From Azolla caroliniana (Eukaryota > Polypodiophyta): a stretch of 64,000 nucleotides of DNA. Under the pieces are notes generated by a model. That model did no database searches. It was not told the DNA's origin and worked only from the letters and a program-made list of their open reading frames with translations. Every line of letters begins with the position of its first letter. Position 1 is the first letter of the stretch. Shown here one piece after another: positions 1-9,783 of this stretch. The stretch is from assembly GCA_043228905.1 (NCBI GenBank), contig JBHGNT010000004.1:24552001-24616000 (forward strand). The letters are read 5' to 3'. The position numbers were made by a program, and so were the translations under genes.

Positions 1-749
1 ATTATTATTTTTACTTTTTTAAATAATTAATTTGTATTTATTTTATTTTGTTTATTATCTTTTTTTTCCTTTTCTTTTTTTTAAATGTGTTTGAATGTAT
101 TCATGTATGTATGTATGTTTGTTTGTTTGTTTGTATGTTTGCATGTATGTAGCCATGGAGAGAACGTGTCTTCACAACAATCAAAGCACTAAGCATGAAA
201 TGCGGTCTTCATTCCGAAGAAAAAGATCACCGTCCATGTGATCTTCTTTGACATGCCTATGTAACAATGCATATATTGTGGTTTCATCGAAGTGAAAAAT
301 GCTACATCTAAAAGAGCATATATCATAAAAATAATATACCATGTGATGTCCAATAATTATACACAACATTTAACTTGAGCAAGAACTTCACCACATGAAG
401 TTTTTTTTTTCCAAAAAAAGAATATACTCCATTAGTTAAAACATACACACACTCGATCCCTTTCTTGGGTAGGCCATGCCAAGCCTATCCTATCCTACAT
501 AAGAGATCTAGCTTATTTATCTTACACTTTCACATATGTCTCTAGCCATCCTTTAATACACATCACCTACATTCACTATCCCACATGCCATGTCTTTCAC
601 GCCCCTTGTTCAACTATTAGAAGGGGGGAACAACCATCTAGGTACTTCATACTTCCATAGTATATCCATTCCATTTGCTGCGGCCATTGGTGTAGTACAC
701 CATTGCTTTCAAAAATTCAGCCCCATTAGTTCTACAACATCATTAGTAC
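1..749. other. AT-rich non-coding DNA
   Basis: No credible coding region is visible. The first 80 bases are T-rich and AT-rich. Positions about 84-150 hold an imperfect tetranucleotide microsatellite of GTAT and GTTT units. The rest is unique-looking AT-rich sequence up to the LTR that begins at 750. Short open frames here are chance. Confidence 0.7.
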
Positions 750-1210
750 TGTCACGGACACACTGAGCGCGGACTAGGATGGAACACGGATGATGGGGCT
801 ACGAGCGACAGATGAACTTGGAGCTAGATGTGATGAGGCTAGGAACTCTAAACGTTATGAGCAACATGGCGGCATGCAAACAGAAATAAAGATCAAGGAC
901 ACAAAGACGAGGCGAAACGAGAATACTAGATTGATGTGTCAATGATTGGTGTTGAATCCCTTGAAAGGGACCAAGGATGTTACAAGTATTTATACAATTT
1001 ACGAGATTGAATATCTCTAGAATATACTCGAGAAATATCTCGAGAATATACTAATGACTAGAATATTCTCGAATGTACTATACACTAGACTCTACAATAT
1101 ATACAAGTTCACAATCGAATGTGGACAGTTCACAAGAGTTTTCATATGGTTAACACAACACAATGTATCGTGTGTGTTAAAAGTTAGAGGTTCGAGTCTA
1201 GACTGTGACA
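750..1210 (-). mobile_element. LTR of a Ty3/gypsy-like element (3' LTR, minus orientation)
   Basis: On the plus strand the block starts TGTCACGGAC and ends GACTGTGACA, so it has TG...CA ends and a TGTCA/TGACA terminal inverted repeat. Immediately to the right, the minus strand shows a polypurine tract (AAGAGGGGGGATAA, about 1211-1226) abutting the LTR. That makes this the 3' LTR of a minus-strand element whose body lay to the right and is now replaced by a minisatellite. A tRNA-like module lies at about 1136-1201 on the plus strand, with B-box-like GGTTCGAGTCT at 1189-1199. No second LTR copy was found, so the family is unassigned. Confidence 0.7.
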
Positions 1211-1385
1211 TTATCCCCCCTCTTACGCCGCCTTCCCAAATCGGTCTTTGGCTTAAGGGGATAATGTTGATGAAAATCTCTTAGACCACCTCCAAACTAT
1301 TTTCTAAATCCTAGGCAAGGAGTAATCCTCCCAGAAGTATTTTCTAAATCCTAGGCAAGGAGTAACCCTCCCAGAAGACAAGGTA

Positions 1386-2040
1386 TTGAACACTAACGAG
1401 CATGAGCAACCATGTGCGGTCCTCGCCCAGGACTGGAAAATGAATACCAACAGGCGTGAGCGACCATGTACGGTCCTCACGGGGAGCACGAACACCAACG
1501 GGCATGAGCAACCATGTGCAGTCTTCGTCGGGAACTGGAACACGAATACCAACGGGCGTGAGCGACCATGTACGGTCCTCACGGGGAACACGAACACCAA
1601 TGAGCATGAGAGACCACGTGCAGTCCTCGACAGGAACTGGAACACGAATACCAACGAGCGTGAGTAACCATGTGTGGTTCTAACAGGGAACACGAACACC
1701 AATGGGCATGAGAGACCATGTTGGTCCTCGCCGAGAGTTGGAACACGAGCACCAATGGGCGTTAGCAATCATGTGCGGTCCTCACCGGGAACTAGAACGT
1801 GAACAACAATAGGCATGAGCGACCATGTTGGTCCTCGCCGGGATCTGGAACACAAACAATAGTTGGAGTGAGTGACCATGTGCAGTCCTCACGGGAGACT
1901 GGAACACGAATACCAATGGGCGTGAGTGACCATGTGCAGTCCTCACAGGGAACACGAACACCAACGGGCATGAGAGACCATGTCGGTCCTTGCCGAGAGT
2001 TGGAACACGAACACCAATGGACGTGAGCGACCATGCGGTT
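1386..2040. repeat. Minisatellite, alternating 54/48-bp units (about 102-bp dimer)
   Basis: Thirteen units share a core around (A/G)CCATGT(G/T)CGGTCCTC. Core positions (CATG) are near 1411, 1465, 1513, 1567, 1615, 1669, 1717, 1770, 1824, 1877, 1931, 1979 and 2032. Spacings are mostly 54 and 48 alternating, so the higher-order repeat is a dimer of about 102 bp. GC content is higher than the flanks. Both strands are open in several frames only because the repeat lacks stops; these ORFs are not taken as genes. Confidence 0.92.
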
Positions 2041-2560
2041 GTTGTCCGTGGGCCAACATAGTAACATATGTGAATCACAATAGGTATTAGGTAGCAGTAG
2101 GTAAACAATTGAAAGCAATAAGAAGAAGCCAAAATAAACACAGCCGAAAACGTGGAAGAAGAAGGAGCACGCCAGAGAACATCTATATAAGGAGCAGTAG
2201 ATCAAAGGAAGAAGAGAGAGATATAGGAGAGAAGTTTGAGGTTACTGTGTAATTAATCCTACTACAATGTATCTGATACATTTCGACAAATAGCTGTGTA
2301 ACTGTAATCACTACTCATATCATAATCTAAGTAGTGTTGGGTCTATGATTGTGTCATTGTTTGCTTTTAATAATTGTTAAGTAACCTATCTCTCCCTCCT
2401 ATCTCTCCCTATCGTGTATGCATAACCCGGGGTATCCTCTTACGTAATCTGTAGGGTGTCATCCTGTTTCGTAAAAGCAATCTGACCACCACGTACCACA
2501 ATCCTTTGGTCTGATTCCAGTTAGGAATCAAAGGTGTCACCTCCGGAGAGGAGGGCAACA
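2041..2560 (+). mobile_element. LTR 3' portion with TATA box, followed by primer-binding region
   Basis: A TATATAA box lies at 2184-2190, followed by R/U5-like sequence ending GGGCAACA at 2560. Directly after it comes CAATTTGGCATGCCCGG (2561-2577). This resembles the start of the internal region in Tat/Ogre-like gypsy elements, where a TGGC...CCCGG motif pairs with a tRNA 3' end; that family call is from memory and tentative. The LTR left edge is not defined because it runs into the minisatellite. The internal region is missing apart from the 101-bp repeats that follow. Confidence 0.55.
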
Positions 2561-2583
2561 CAATTTGGCATGCCCGGTTCACG

Positions 2584-2790
2584 CTGTCAGGAGCAGTACT
2601 AAGACAGAGAAGTACTGTCAGGAATAGTACTAAAACAGAGAAGGAATTAGTACTAAAAGATGAGGATTAGTACTAAGGGAGGTACTGTCAGGAGCAGTAC
2701 TAAGACAGAGAAGTATTGTCAGGAACAATACTAAAACAAAGAAGGAATTAGTACTAAAAGATGAGGATTAGTACTAAGGGAGGTGTAGAA
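2584..2790 (+). repeat. Two tandem copies of a 101-bp repeat
   Basis: The unit begins CTGTCAGGAGCAGTACTAAG at 2584 and again at 2685. Each unit carries internal sub-repeats of (C/A)AGTACTAA(G/A)ACAGAG. Diverged parts of the same unit recur at about 9591-9644 and 44905-44958, in both cases immediately before a GA microsatellite. The unit probably belongs to the leader of the retroelement whose LTR precedes it. Confidence 0.85.
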
Positions 2791-2796
2791 CTATCG

Positions 2797-3305
2797 AGAG
2801 AATTAGAATTAGAATTAGAATTAGAGTTTTTATCGTCCATAAAGAGGCCAATTTTGACCTATGGGACTAGAGTATACATGTGTTCTTGATATATGTCTCC
2901 TTCCTAAGAAGGGGTATTCATATGTTGAAGCACAAAGTCTCTATGTGTTAATAAACCATACACATATGAGCTCAACCTTCTAGGTGGTGTCTTAAGTATG
3001 GATCTTAAGTTATCACTCCCTCTTAGTATGTCAAGATATCTTGAACGAATTGCACTATATGTTGAGCATGTGAAGAGCAAGTGACATTCATCCTCTACCA
3101 TGGCTTCATTACATACTTGTCTTCAAAATCGTTACATTTTGATACCATGATGCAACTTCAATACCTAACTTGTGAGATCGAGTGCGAAATAGTGTAAGGG
3201 CTCTACGAGCATTGCTACCTATATTGGTAATGAGATAAGGTTGGATATGATCAATATACATTCTTGCTTTATATTGAGACCAACATTCAGGGTTGACATT
3301 TGCAA
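2797..3305 (-). pseudogene. LINE 3' end relic (C-terminal ORF2 and 3' UTR)
   Basis: The minus-strand frame 3101-2904 encodes a C-terminal LINE segment with DECHLLFTCSTYSAIR, the zinc-knuckle-like end of a non-LTR ORF2 (C-x-x-C ... H-x-x-x-x-C type). The coding trace continues to about 3300 with disrupted frames. The 3' UTR carries a block (about 2827-2870) shared with LINE ends near 9731 and 57590. The element ends in a (GAATTA)n microsatellite at 2797-2826. Related to the LINE relics at 8408 and 43330. Truncated by the LTR inserted at 3306. Confidence 0.7.
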
Positions 3306-3306
3306 T

Positions 3307-3348
<42 letters not shown>

Positions 3349-3644
3349 GATAACAAAAGATATATATTATGTTAAGGGAATATACAATAGTGGCTAGGAG
3401 GCTTAAGCCTGGCGTTGAACCGATTTGGTTCGAAATAATGCCTTGTGCCTCCTTTTATAGTGTTCTCAAGAGTACTCCTGAAGTTTCTAGAATGTTCCAG
3501 AGAAATCTGGAATATACATCAATTTTCTATAGTAAAACCTAAATGAAAAATAATATTCTTCGTATCATAACATATAGTCTAATGGTCAAGAGCTCGACCC
3601 ATGTAACATAAAGTCATGGGTTCTAGTCTTGCCATATCATGACA
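3306..3644 (-). mobile_element. 3' LTR of gypsy 1 (minus)
   Basis: The right edge is clear: plus-strand ...ATCATGACA ends at 3644, followed by CTATCCCCCCTTT, which is a polypurine tract on the minus strand (3645-3660). The left edge is inferred at TGTAGAGAG (3306), where a GA tract to about 3342 begins, so that edge is uncertain. A tRNA-like module lies at 3571-3636 on the plus strand: A-box-like TAGTCTAATGGTCAAG at 3575 and B-box-like GGGTTCTAGTC at 3618. Confidence 0.6.
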
Positions 3645-3711
3645 CTATCCCCCCTTTAAAACGACGAGTGTCACGAGTCGTTTTGGATTGAGGACCCGGT
3701 TTGTCTGGATA

Positions 3712-5048
3712 TTAACAATGGAAATCTTCAAGAAGAGCACAAGAATTGGTCACATTCTCTATTGGTTCCCAAGTATGCTCGTTGGGACTATATCCTAGCC
3801 AATCGACTAAATAGTAGAGCTTGTTGCGAACAATCTTGGAATCGAGGATGGCGGCAACCTCGTACTCATGTCCATCTTCAAGCTCGATCGGGAGTGGAGG
3901 TTGTTTAATATGACCTAGGATGGTGTTGTCTTGATAGGGTTCGAGGAGAAAACTATGAAACACCGGATGTATCCGAAGTTGTGGAGGTAGATCAAAACGA
4001 AAAGCAACATCATTAATTTTTCCGATAATACGGAAAGGACCTAATCGCCGGTAATCCAACTTCTCGCATGGGCGAGTAGTCTTGATGTGTCATCGTAGTA
4101 GCCACGCCCGATCTCCAATGTCAAAACTGGATGGAAGCCGATGACGATCCGCGTAAACCTTGTGTGTTTGTTGAGCTTGTTGTAGATGAGTAGATAAATC
4201 CACTTGTATCTTACGTAGCCGCTCCAAACGATCCTTTGCACAAGGATTTGTAGGTAACTCTAGGGTTTCAAATACACACCACCAGGGGTGATAGCCTGTG
4301 TAAGAATAAAATGGTGTCACCTTTGTCGATGAGTGGACAGAGTTATTATATGCAAATTCGGTGAAGTGGAGAATATTCGCCCAGTCATCTTGATGATAGC
4401 TTAAAAAGCACCGAAGATACTGCTCCAGCATTTGATTTGTTCATTCTGGTTGGCCGTCTATTTGCGGGTGGTAGTCGGAGGAGAGGTTACAAGTGACCTT
4501 AAGCATTTTAAAGAGGTGCTTCCAGAACTTCGAGACGAACTGGGGTCCACGGTCGCTAATGATACTATCGGGAAGGCCATGATGCCAACATATTTCACGC
4601 ATGACAATTTCGGTGGTTTCTTCACTGGAGATTTCCTTAGTACATGGCAGGAAATGGGCCATCTTCGTATATCGATCTACTACTATTAAGATCGCATCGA
4701 ATCCCTTAGAGACTGGAAGATCTGTGATGAAATCTAGGGCAATGGATTGCCATGGCTTGCTTGGAATTGGTAATGGTTCTAATAAACCATATGGATGATG
4801 CCTTGGCATTTTTGCTCTGCAACATGTATCACAAGTCTGAACTAAATCTTCGACAAATTGTCGCATATGGGGCCACTAGAAGGATCGTTGTACTAAATCT
4901 AGTGTTTTAGTACTACCAAAATGCCCAGCTGTATATGTGTCATGAAAGTTTTGGACTACTTGAAGGTGACAAGTACCATTAGGAACATACAAGAGTTTCG
5001 TAAAGAATAGTAATCCATCACGACATTCAAATTGTTGATAATCCGTAC
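3712..5048 (-). pseudogene. Gypsy 1 integrase and chromodomain (chromovirus Pol C-terminus)
   Basis: Read on the minus strand, 4866-4441 holds an integrase zinc-binding tail (CDTCCRAK) and the catalytic core (ALDFITDLP, ISDRGPQF, HPQIDGQ). 4431-4090 is the core C-terminus (AYNNSVHSS...), and 4059-3712 holds the post-core domain and a chromodomain (YYLVDWLGYSPNEHTWEP). All three lie in one frame and are separated by two in-frame TGA codons, both where CGA (Arg) is expected (near 4451 and 4083). The chromodomain places it in the chromovirus branch of Ty3/gypsy, which targets heterochromatin. Sequence from 4867 to 5048 is the RNase H-integrase linker. Not functional as it stands. Confidence 0.88.
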
Positions 5049-5740
5049 TGTTAGGAAACAGGTCCCTCCGGATGGGAAGTGAGAAGAATAGTACTTATGA
5101 GCAAACTCGGCCGAGGCCGAAACCAGATGAGAAGTACCCGGCAAGAGCCGGATGGTGAAGACCCGGTGAGAACCAGATGAAGAGTACCCGACAACGGAAG
5201 ACCCGTTGAGAACCGGATGACAAGTGCTCGGCAAGAGCCGGATGATGCAGGCTCGATGAGGAGTGCTCACCGGATGAAGGGACATATTCATAAATATGTT
5301 TCCTGAGAGTCCATCATGGCTATATTTGTAAATAGCCGAAAAGTCATATTAGTATAAATATGACTTAGGGCAAACTCTTCTTGTGTGTTGTTGTCATTCT
5401 TGTTGGCGCTAGATCAGATAGCGCGTAATAGTGTACAGAGAGAGAGAGAGAGAGAGAGAGAGGAAGAGGTCGTTGCCTCTGTTGTAACTGCCGCCTGTGG
5501 CGAAGATCGAGAGTGTGAGGTCGTTGCCTCCGTGACCTCACTGTTGTAATCATTGTGATATAGTGATAGTTTGGAGTCTGTGGACTCCCGTGGTTTTTCC
5601 CTCTCAGGGTTTTCCACGTTAAACATCATGTGTACTCTTCTCTCCTTTGTGTCGTGTTTTTTTTAATCCCGGTTTTCTGTGTTTGATTCTCAGCTCGGTT
5701 GTGGCCAAACAGTGTTCATCGGAGCGTGTAGTTCCTGTCA
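5049..5740 (+). mobile_element. Solo LTR inserted in gypsy 1, TSD CGTAC
   Basis: The block starts TGTTAGGAAACAGG and ends GTTCCTGTCA. It is flanked on both sides by CGTAC (5044-5048 and 5741-5745), a perfect 5-bp target-site duplication. A TATAAATA box lies near 5351. A GC-rich stretch at about 5100-5280 is built from short imperfect repeats of GAGCCGGATG / GAACCGGATG type, and a GA microsatellite lies near 5437-5464. It is solo because gypsy 1 coding sequence resumes on each side. The start TGTTAGGAAACA is copia-like, but the family is not proven. Confidence 0.88.
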
Positions 5741-6896
5741 CGTACCTGGTTGTTGCAACTGTGAACAAGATGCTCGAGAGGGATCAATTTGTGCTAGAAT
5801 GGCTTGGGCGAAAACATCTGTAATCAAGTCCTCACGTATGGTATCGATAACATGGGAATCCAAGGGCATACCGAAGATTTGCGTTGCTTGTAGTCATGCC
5901 AGTCCCAAGATTACTTGCTTTTGGTTGTCGAAAGCCAGCTCGCTAGGACATAGTGTTAGATACGAACGCCATGATAATGCATCTACCTTCCCTTGTTGCT
6001 TCCTCGGACGATATGTAATTTTGAAGTCGAAACGAGTGAAGAATTGGGCCCACCGAGCTTGATGTCGATTTAACACACGAGCATTCTAAAAGTAGGCAAG
6101 GTTTTTGTGATCATTGAATACGACGACTTGATGAGAAGACCCCTCTAGAAAATGCCTCCATTGCGTAAAAGAGTCCACTATTGCTAATAGCTCCTTATCA
6201 TGAATTTCATAGTTGATTTCTGTGGGTGTCAAACTTGCGTGAATGGAAAGCCACTGGATGTAGCTTCTCATCATCACCTTGTTGAGACAGAATGCTACCT
6301 AAGGCGAAATCCGACGCGTCTGCTTCAATGATGAATGGTTTCTCTGGATCAACATGAGCTAAAATAGGAGCTGATGTAAATGCCTTCTTAAGACTCTCAA
6401 AAGCAATGTCCGCTTCTTCAGACCAAACGAACGATTTTCCCTTCTTGGTAAGTTGTGTGAGAGGCAGAACAAGCTTTGAGTAATCCTGTATGAACTTGCG
6501 GTAAAAATTGGCAAAGCCTAAAAAGCTTTGCACATCTCGCAACGAACGCGGAGTCTGCCACACTACCACTGTTTTGACCTTAGCTGGATCCATGGAGATG
6601 CCTTCCGAGGAAATGACATAGCCCAAAAATTCTACCTAGTTGCTCCCGAAACTACATTTTTCCAGTTTTGCATAAAGACCATGTTCTCAAAGTTGTTTTA
6701 GTACTAACAGTACATGCAAATCATGCTCTTCTTGGGTCTTCGAATAAACCAGTAGATCATCCAAATAGATGATCAAAAAATCTTCCAAGAGATCTCGGAA
6801 TATATCATTTGCCATGTGTTGGAAGACTGATGGCGCATTAGTGAGGCTGAATGGCATGACCGTATACTCGAAGTGCCCATATTTGGTGCGAAACGC
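5741..6896 (-). pseudogene. Gypsy 1 reverse transcriptase and RNase H
   Basis: Minus-strand reading from 6896 gives RT motifs [13 protein letters not shown], the catalytic box [11 protein letters not shown] (near 6760), then ISSEGISMDP and VQSFLGFANFYRKFI (6626-6207). RNase H follows with [16 protein letters not shown] and, to 5894, [15 protein letters not shown]. Frames break near 6240, and there are in-frame stops at about 6690 (CGA to TGA), 6645 (CAG to TAG) and 6088 (CAG to TAG). The N-terminal RT, protease and Gag are lost because the gypsy 2 LTR abuts at 6897. Continuous with the integrase half across the solo LTR. Confidence 0.88.
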
Positions 6897-7962
6897 TATC
6901 GTGAAGATCCGTCACTACGCGCGGATCGTGAGGCGGAACCGCTGAGGTTCTGGACCGGAAGGATTCAAAGTCGGTACAAGCTTTTCGCGCAAGCTTTAGC
7001 GAGAAAGTACTTAAGATAGATTGGGAAAGAGAGAAGTTGAGATTCAACGATTGAGAGAGATTAATTGAACTTTTATCTTTAGATTTAAGAAACAAGTTAC
7101 ACGATCAATTTGATAACGAATTTCTTCTTCTTAATTTCATAACAAAAAAAAACGTGTTTTTTCTCCTCCCCCTTCCTTCTTTTATAGATGCTCTCATGCA
7201 TATGATGCATGTGAGGGTACAAGACATGCATAAAATGCATGCTTGCCATTTGGCGCTTATGTATTACATGTGGTGCATGATAACCATGTCACTCATTTTA
7301 GCTCTCATGTATGAGAATTTACACGTAAAAGTACAATGATAGAAATATAAATTCAACTAGATGGCATGGCTTAATGGTAAGCCAATTGACGCATAACTCG
7401 GAGGTGCAAGGTTTGAATCCTTACTTGCCCTCCTTGTATATGTATATATGTATATATATTTATATATTTATTTATCTAGTCACCGGACGCCGGTTCGTCG
7501 GTTACCGGTGCCTCGCCGGATGCCGCCGCCTCGCCGTTGCCGGATGCCGCCGGATCACTGGCTCCATTGCCGGTCCGGTTTTGGTTGGCCAAAACCGTTT
7601 ACGAGTAGCTAGCCCACCTCCACTCTTAGTTCAAGTTACCTTGAACTCTCTATGCTCCACACATAGACACAAAGATAATATCTTTTGCTCTACCTTATAT
7701 ATGATGAGAGCCGTATTTGTCGTGCCTATGTGGGATATCTCACAATTTTCTCTTTTCCTTTCACAAACTTTATACCCTCATATCTTGACATTTAGTTGTC
7801 CGTTTCTCGTGTAATAAAGTGCATTCGAAACCTCCATCATTTTGTACTTAGATATTAAATTTATTTAAAATGTTATCTTCACAATTATTGTATTATGTGA
7901 TTCATACTCGATTTTGTACGTTTTATGGGATTTTCACACTATTGCCGACAATCTTCACGACA
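6897..7962 (-). mobile_element. 3' LTR of gypsy 2 (minus), about 1066 bp
   Basis: On the minus strand the LTR begins TGTCGTGAAGATTG (7962) right after a polypurine tract, and ends ...CTTCACGATA (6897), so the 3' terminus is TA where CA is usual. The segment 6897-6960 is similar to the termini of the 721-bp LTRs at 28891 and 31672. A minus-strand TATA box (CTATAAAAGAAGG) lies near 7185. A tRNA-like module lies at 7363-7429. The LTR abuts gypsy 1 RT coding sequence at its left edge, so gypsy 2 inserted into gypsy 1 or was joined to it by rearrangement. Confidence 0.75.
7363..7429 (+). other. tRNA-like module inside an LTR
   Basis: This 67-nt plus-strand block has an A-box-like D arm (GGCTTAATGGTAAGCC, a stem-loop with GGCT/AGCC pairing), a possible anticodon loop region with CATAAC, a GGAGGT variable-arm-like stretch and a B-box-like GGTTTGAATCC at 7410-7420. 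Its ends GGCA and TTGCC could pair as an acceptor stem. The CATAAC and AGGT pattern resembles plant tRNA-Met. It is shorter and less paired than a real tRNA and is antisense to the LTR that carries it. I call it tRNA-derived or a Pol III promoter-like module, not a tRNA gene. Confidence 0.5.
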
Positions 7963-8407
7963 TCCACCCCCACCAAACCGCACGTCCTCCGGTACGTGCC
8001 AAGAAGAGAGAAAGTGAGATTTCGGCTACAGTGACCAATTAGATTCCTCCATGTCTTTATTTACATCCGCCCTATTATGTTCATCGTCGAGGTAATCGAG
8101 GTCAGGATCCTTGTCTTGTCTTTTCTTGAATATCTTTACTCTTTTTCCCGCAATGGGTACGGCCAACCTTGATCCGTCTAGTTCCGCAAGGGGGTATGTG
8201 GCATTATCGTTGGCACTTGTCACCACATACGGCCCGAACCATCTTCTTGTGAACTTCCTTGTTGTACTGTGTTGATTGTCAAGGGTGCTGTCGTAAACCA
8301 AAACCCAATCCCCTTCTTCAATCTTCTTGGGACGAAGTCGATGCCTGTTGTCGAACCGAACTTTGTTCTTTACTCAGGCTGCCTCCATCATCTTTCGCGC
8401 TTTTTCT
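7963..8407 (-). pseudogene. Gypsy 2 integrase C-terminus and 3' non-coding end
   Basis: The minus strand from 8407 reads a post-core integrase tail: KVRFDNRHRLRPKKI, then WVLVYDSTLDNQ and RWFGPYVVTSANDNATY, ending at a stop at 8026. One in-frame TGA lies near 8372. After the stop, 7963-8010 is a GC-rich non-coding block ending in the polypurine tract (GGTTTGGTGGGGGTGGA) next to the LTR. The upstream part of gypsy 2 is gone; at 8408 the sequence switches to an unrelated LINE relic. Confidence 0.82.
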
Positions 8408-9640
8408 AGCAAAAGATCACTTGGGCAAGCGGGATTTAGACCAAACACTCCACTATGGATCATTTGGTCACAGTGTCAGTACTAATGGAAGAGAGTCGAC
8501 TACATGGAAAGACACTAAGCTTTGGAAAGGAATGGTAGAGATTGACATGGCATTAGAGTACCGAGTTGTTGTTGCACGCCTATATGAACAAGTTAAATGC
8601 CAACTAAAAATGGATAGTGATTCGCAAAGCAGTTTTGAAGTAACATGGGGGTCAAGCAAGGATGTCCACCATCACCCACACTCTTTGGCTTATCTATTGA
8701 TAAATTAGAAGAAGTGATGAATAAGCTAACAAGAGAAGAAGGATTGAATGCACCCAAATTGATGCAACATGTTATCGTATTGCTTTTAGATGTATTGCAT
8801 GCTTTGATTCTAGGTTTTGGGCCGGTTTAAAATCGTATTGCCTTTTCGAGAACCAATGCAACCCAAGAGATGGGAAGTAAAACTAATGTTGTTCAATGCC
8901 ATGGTAACTCAAGTATTGCTTTATGGGGTAGAAGTATGGGGTGGCACCAATCTCTCTTGATGCATGGAATGAGATGGAGAAATTTCAAAAGATGTTTTTA
9001 AGGTGGAAATTAGGAGTTAAATGTACTACCTCTTACCAGGTTATGCTCTTGGAAACTATTGTTCGGGCCATAAAGATATTAGCACTCCAAAGAGTATGTA
9101 GATACATTACAAAAGTCATGAATGTGCCAAATCATCGATCACCGCATCTTGCTTAGAATCTTGAATGTAAGGTACAAAAGAATAATAAGAGTAAAATTCT
9201 CTCATCCAGTTGGGTTGTTAACATAAGAAAATGGTTTAGAATATGGGGTGTGGATGATTTTCTAGAGCTTTTGGGCAATGTTATGCATTATGTAATGATT
9301 GAGGAAAGGTTGGCGGAATCATTAAGGGTGAAGTGGGACGATGTTAAGAGGGCAACGCTAGAATACTACATTACAAATGTCAACCTTGAATGTTGGTCTC
9401 AATATAAGGCAAGAATGGATATTGATTGTATCCAACATGTGTAGAAATGCTCATAGAGCCCTCACACTACTTCACACTCGATGTCACTAGGTATCGAAGT
9501 TGCATCATGGTATCAAAATGTAACGAATTTGAAGGCATGCAAAGTATGCAATGAAAGCATGATAGCGGATGAACGTCATTTGTGTCCGGAACAATACTAA
9601 AATAGAGAGGGAATTAGTACTAAAAGATGCGAATTAGTAC
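8408..9640 (+). pseudogene. LINE ORF2 relic, copy A
   Basis: Degraded non-LTR reverse transcriptase on the plus strand. Traces: QAGFR near 8437 (frame-disrupted), MGVKQGCPPSPTLFGLSID at 8645-8701, LYGVEVWGG near 8920 and EKFQKMFLRWKLGVKCTTSYQ in 8941-9156, then a C-terminal trace to about 9580. Motifs match the intact LINE at 9784-13158 (GVKQGCPLSPTLFG, LLYGVEVWGG), so it is an older relative. It aligns to 43720-44952 at a constant offset (+35312) with no indels seen in the checked ORFs. It ends in part of the 101-bp repeat and a GA tract. Confidence 0.85.
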
Positions 9641-9728
<88 letters not shown>

Positions 9729-9730
9729 TA
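9641..9730. repeat. (GA)n(GATA)n microsatellite at LINE 3' end
   Basis: A GA tract (about 9641-9699) continues into GATA repeats (about 9700-9728). It marks the junction between the host GA microsatellite and the 3' end of the minus-strand LINE, whose tail would read (TATC)n on its own strand. The GA tract reappears beyond the LINE 5' end at 14286. Confidence 0.9.
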
Positions 9731-9783
9731 TATTATCGTCTTCGGAGATCAAATATGACCTATGAGACCAAAAATATTACATT

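Noticed and set aside
1304-1768. Long ORFs on both strands in the minisatellite
   Set aside because: They are open only because the 102-bp repeat lacks stops; composition is repetitive and no domain is present.
1386-2040. CRISPR-like regular repeat
   Set aside because: Units are contiguous and imperfect with no unique spacers, and the DNA is plant nuclear.
5365-5629. Minus-strand ORFs with poly-Ser/Leu
   Set aside because: Driven by the GA microsatellite inside the solo LTR at 5049-5740.
7363-7429. A genuine tRNA gene
   Set aside because: Arms are short, the anticodon arm does not pair well, and the block recurs inside LTRs; called tRNA-like only.
7374-7814. 146-codon plus-strand ORF
   Set aside because: Lies within the gypsy 2 LTR, crosses the tRNA-like module and an AT microsatellite; no homology recognised.
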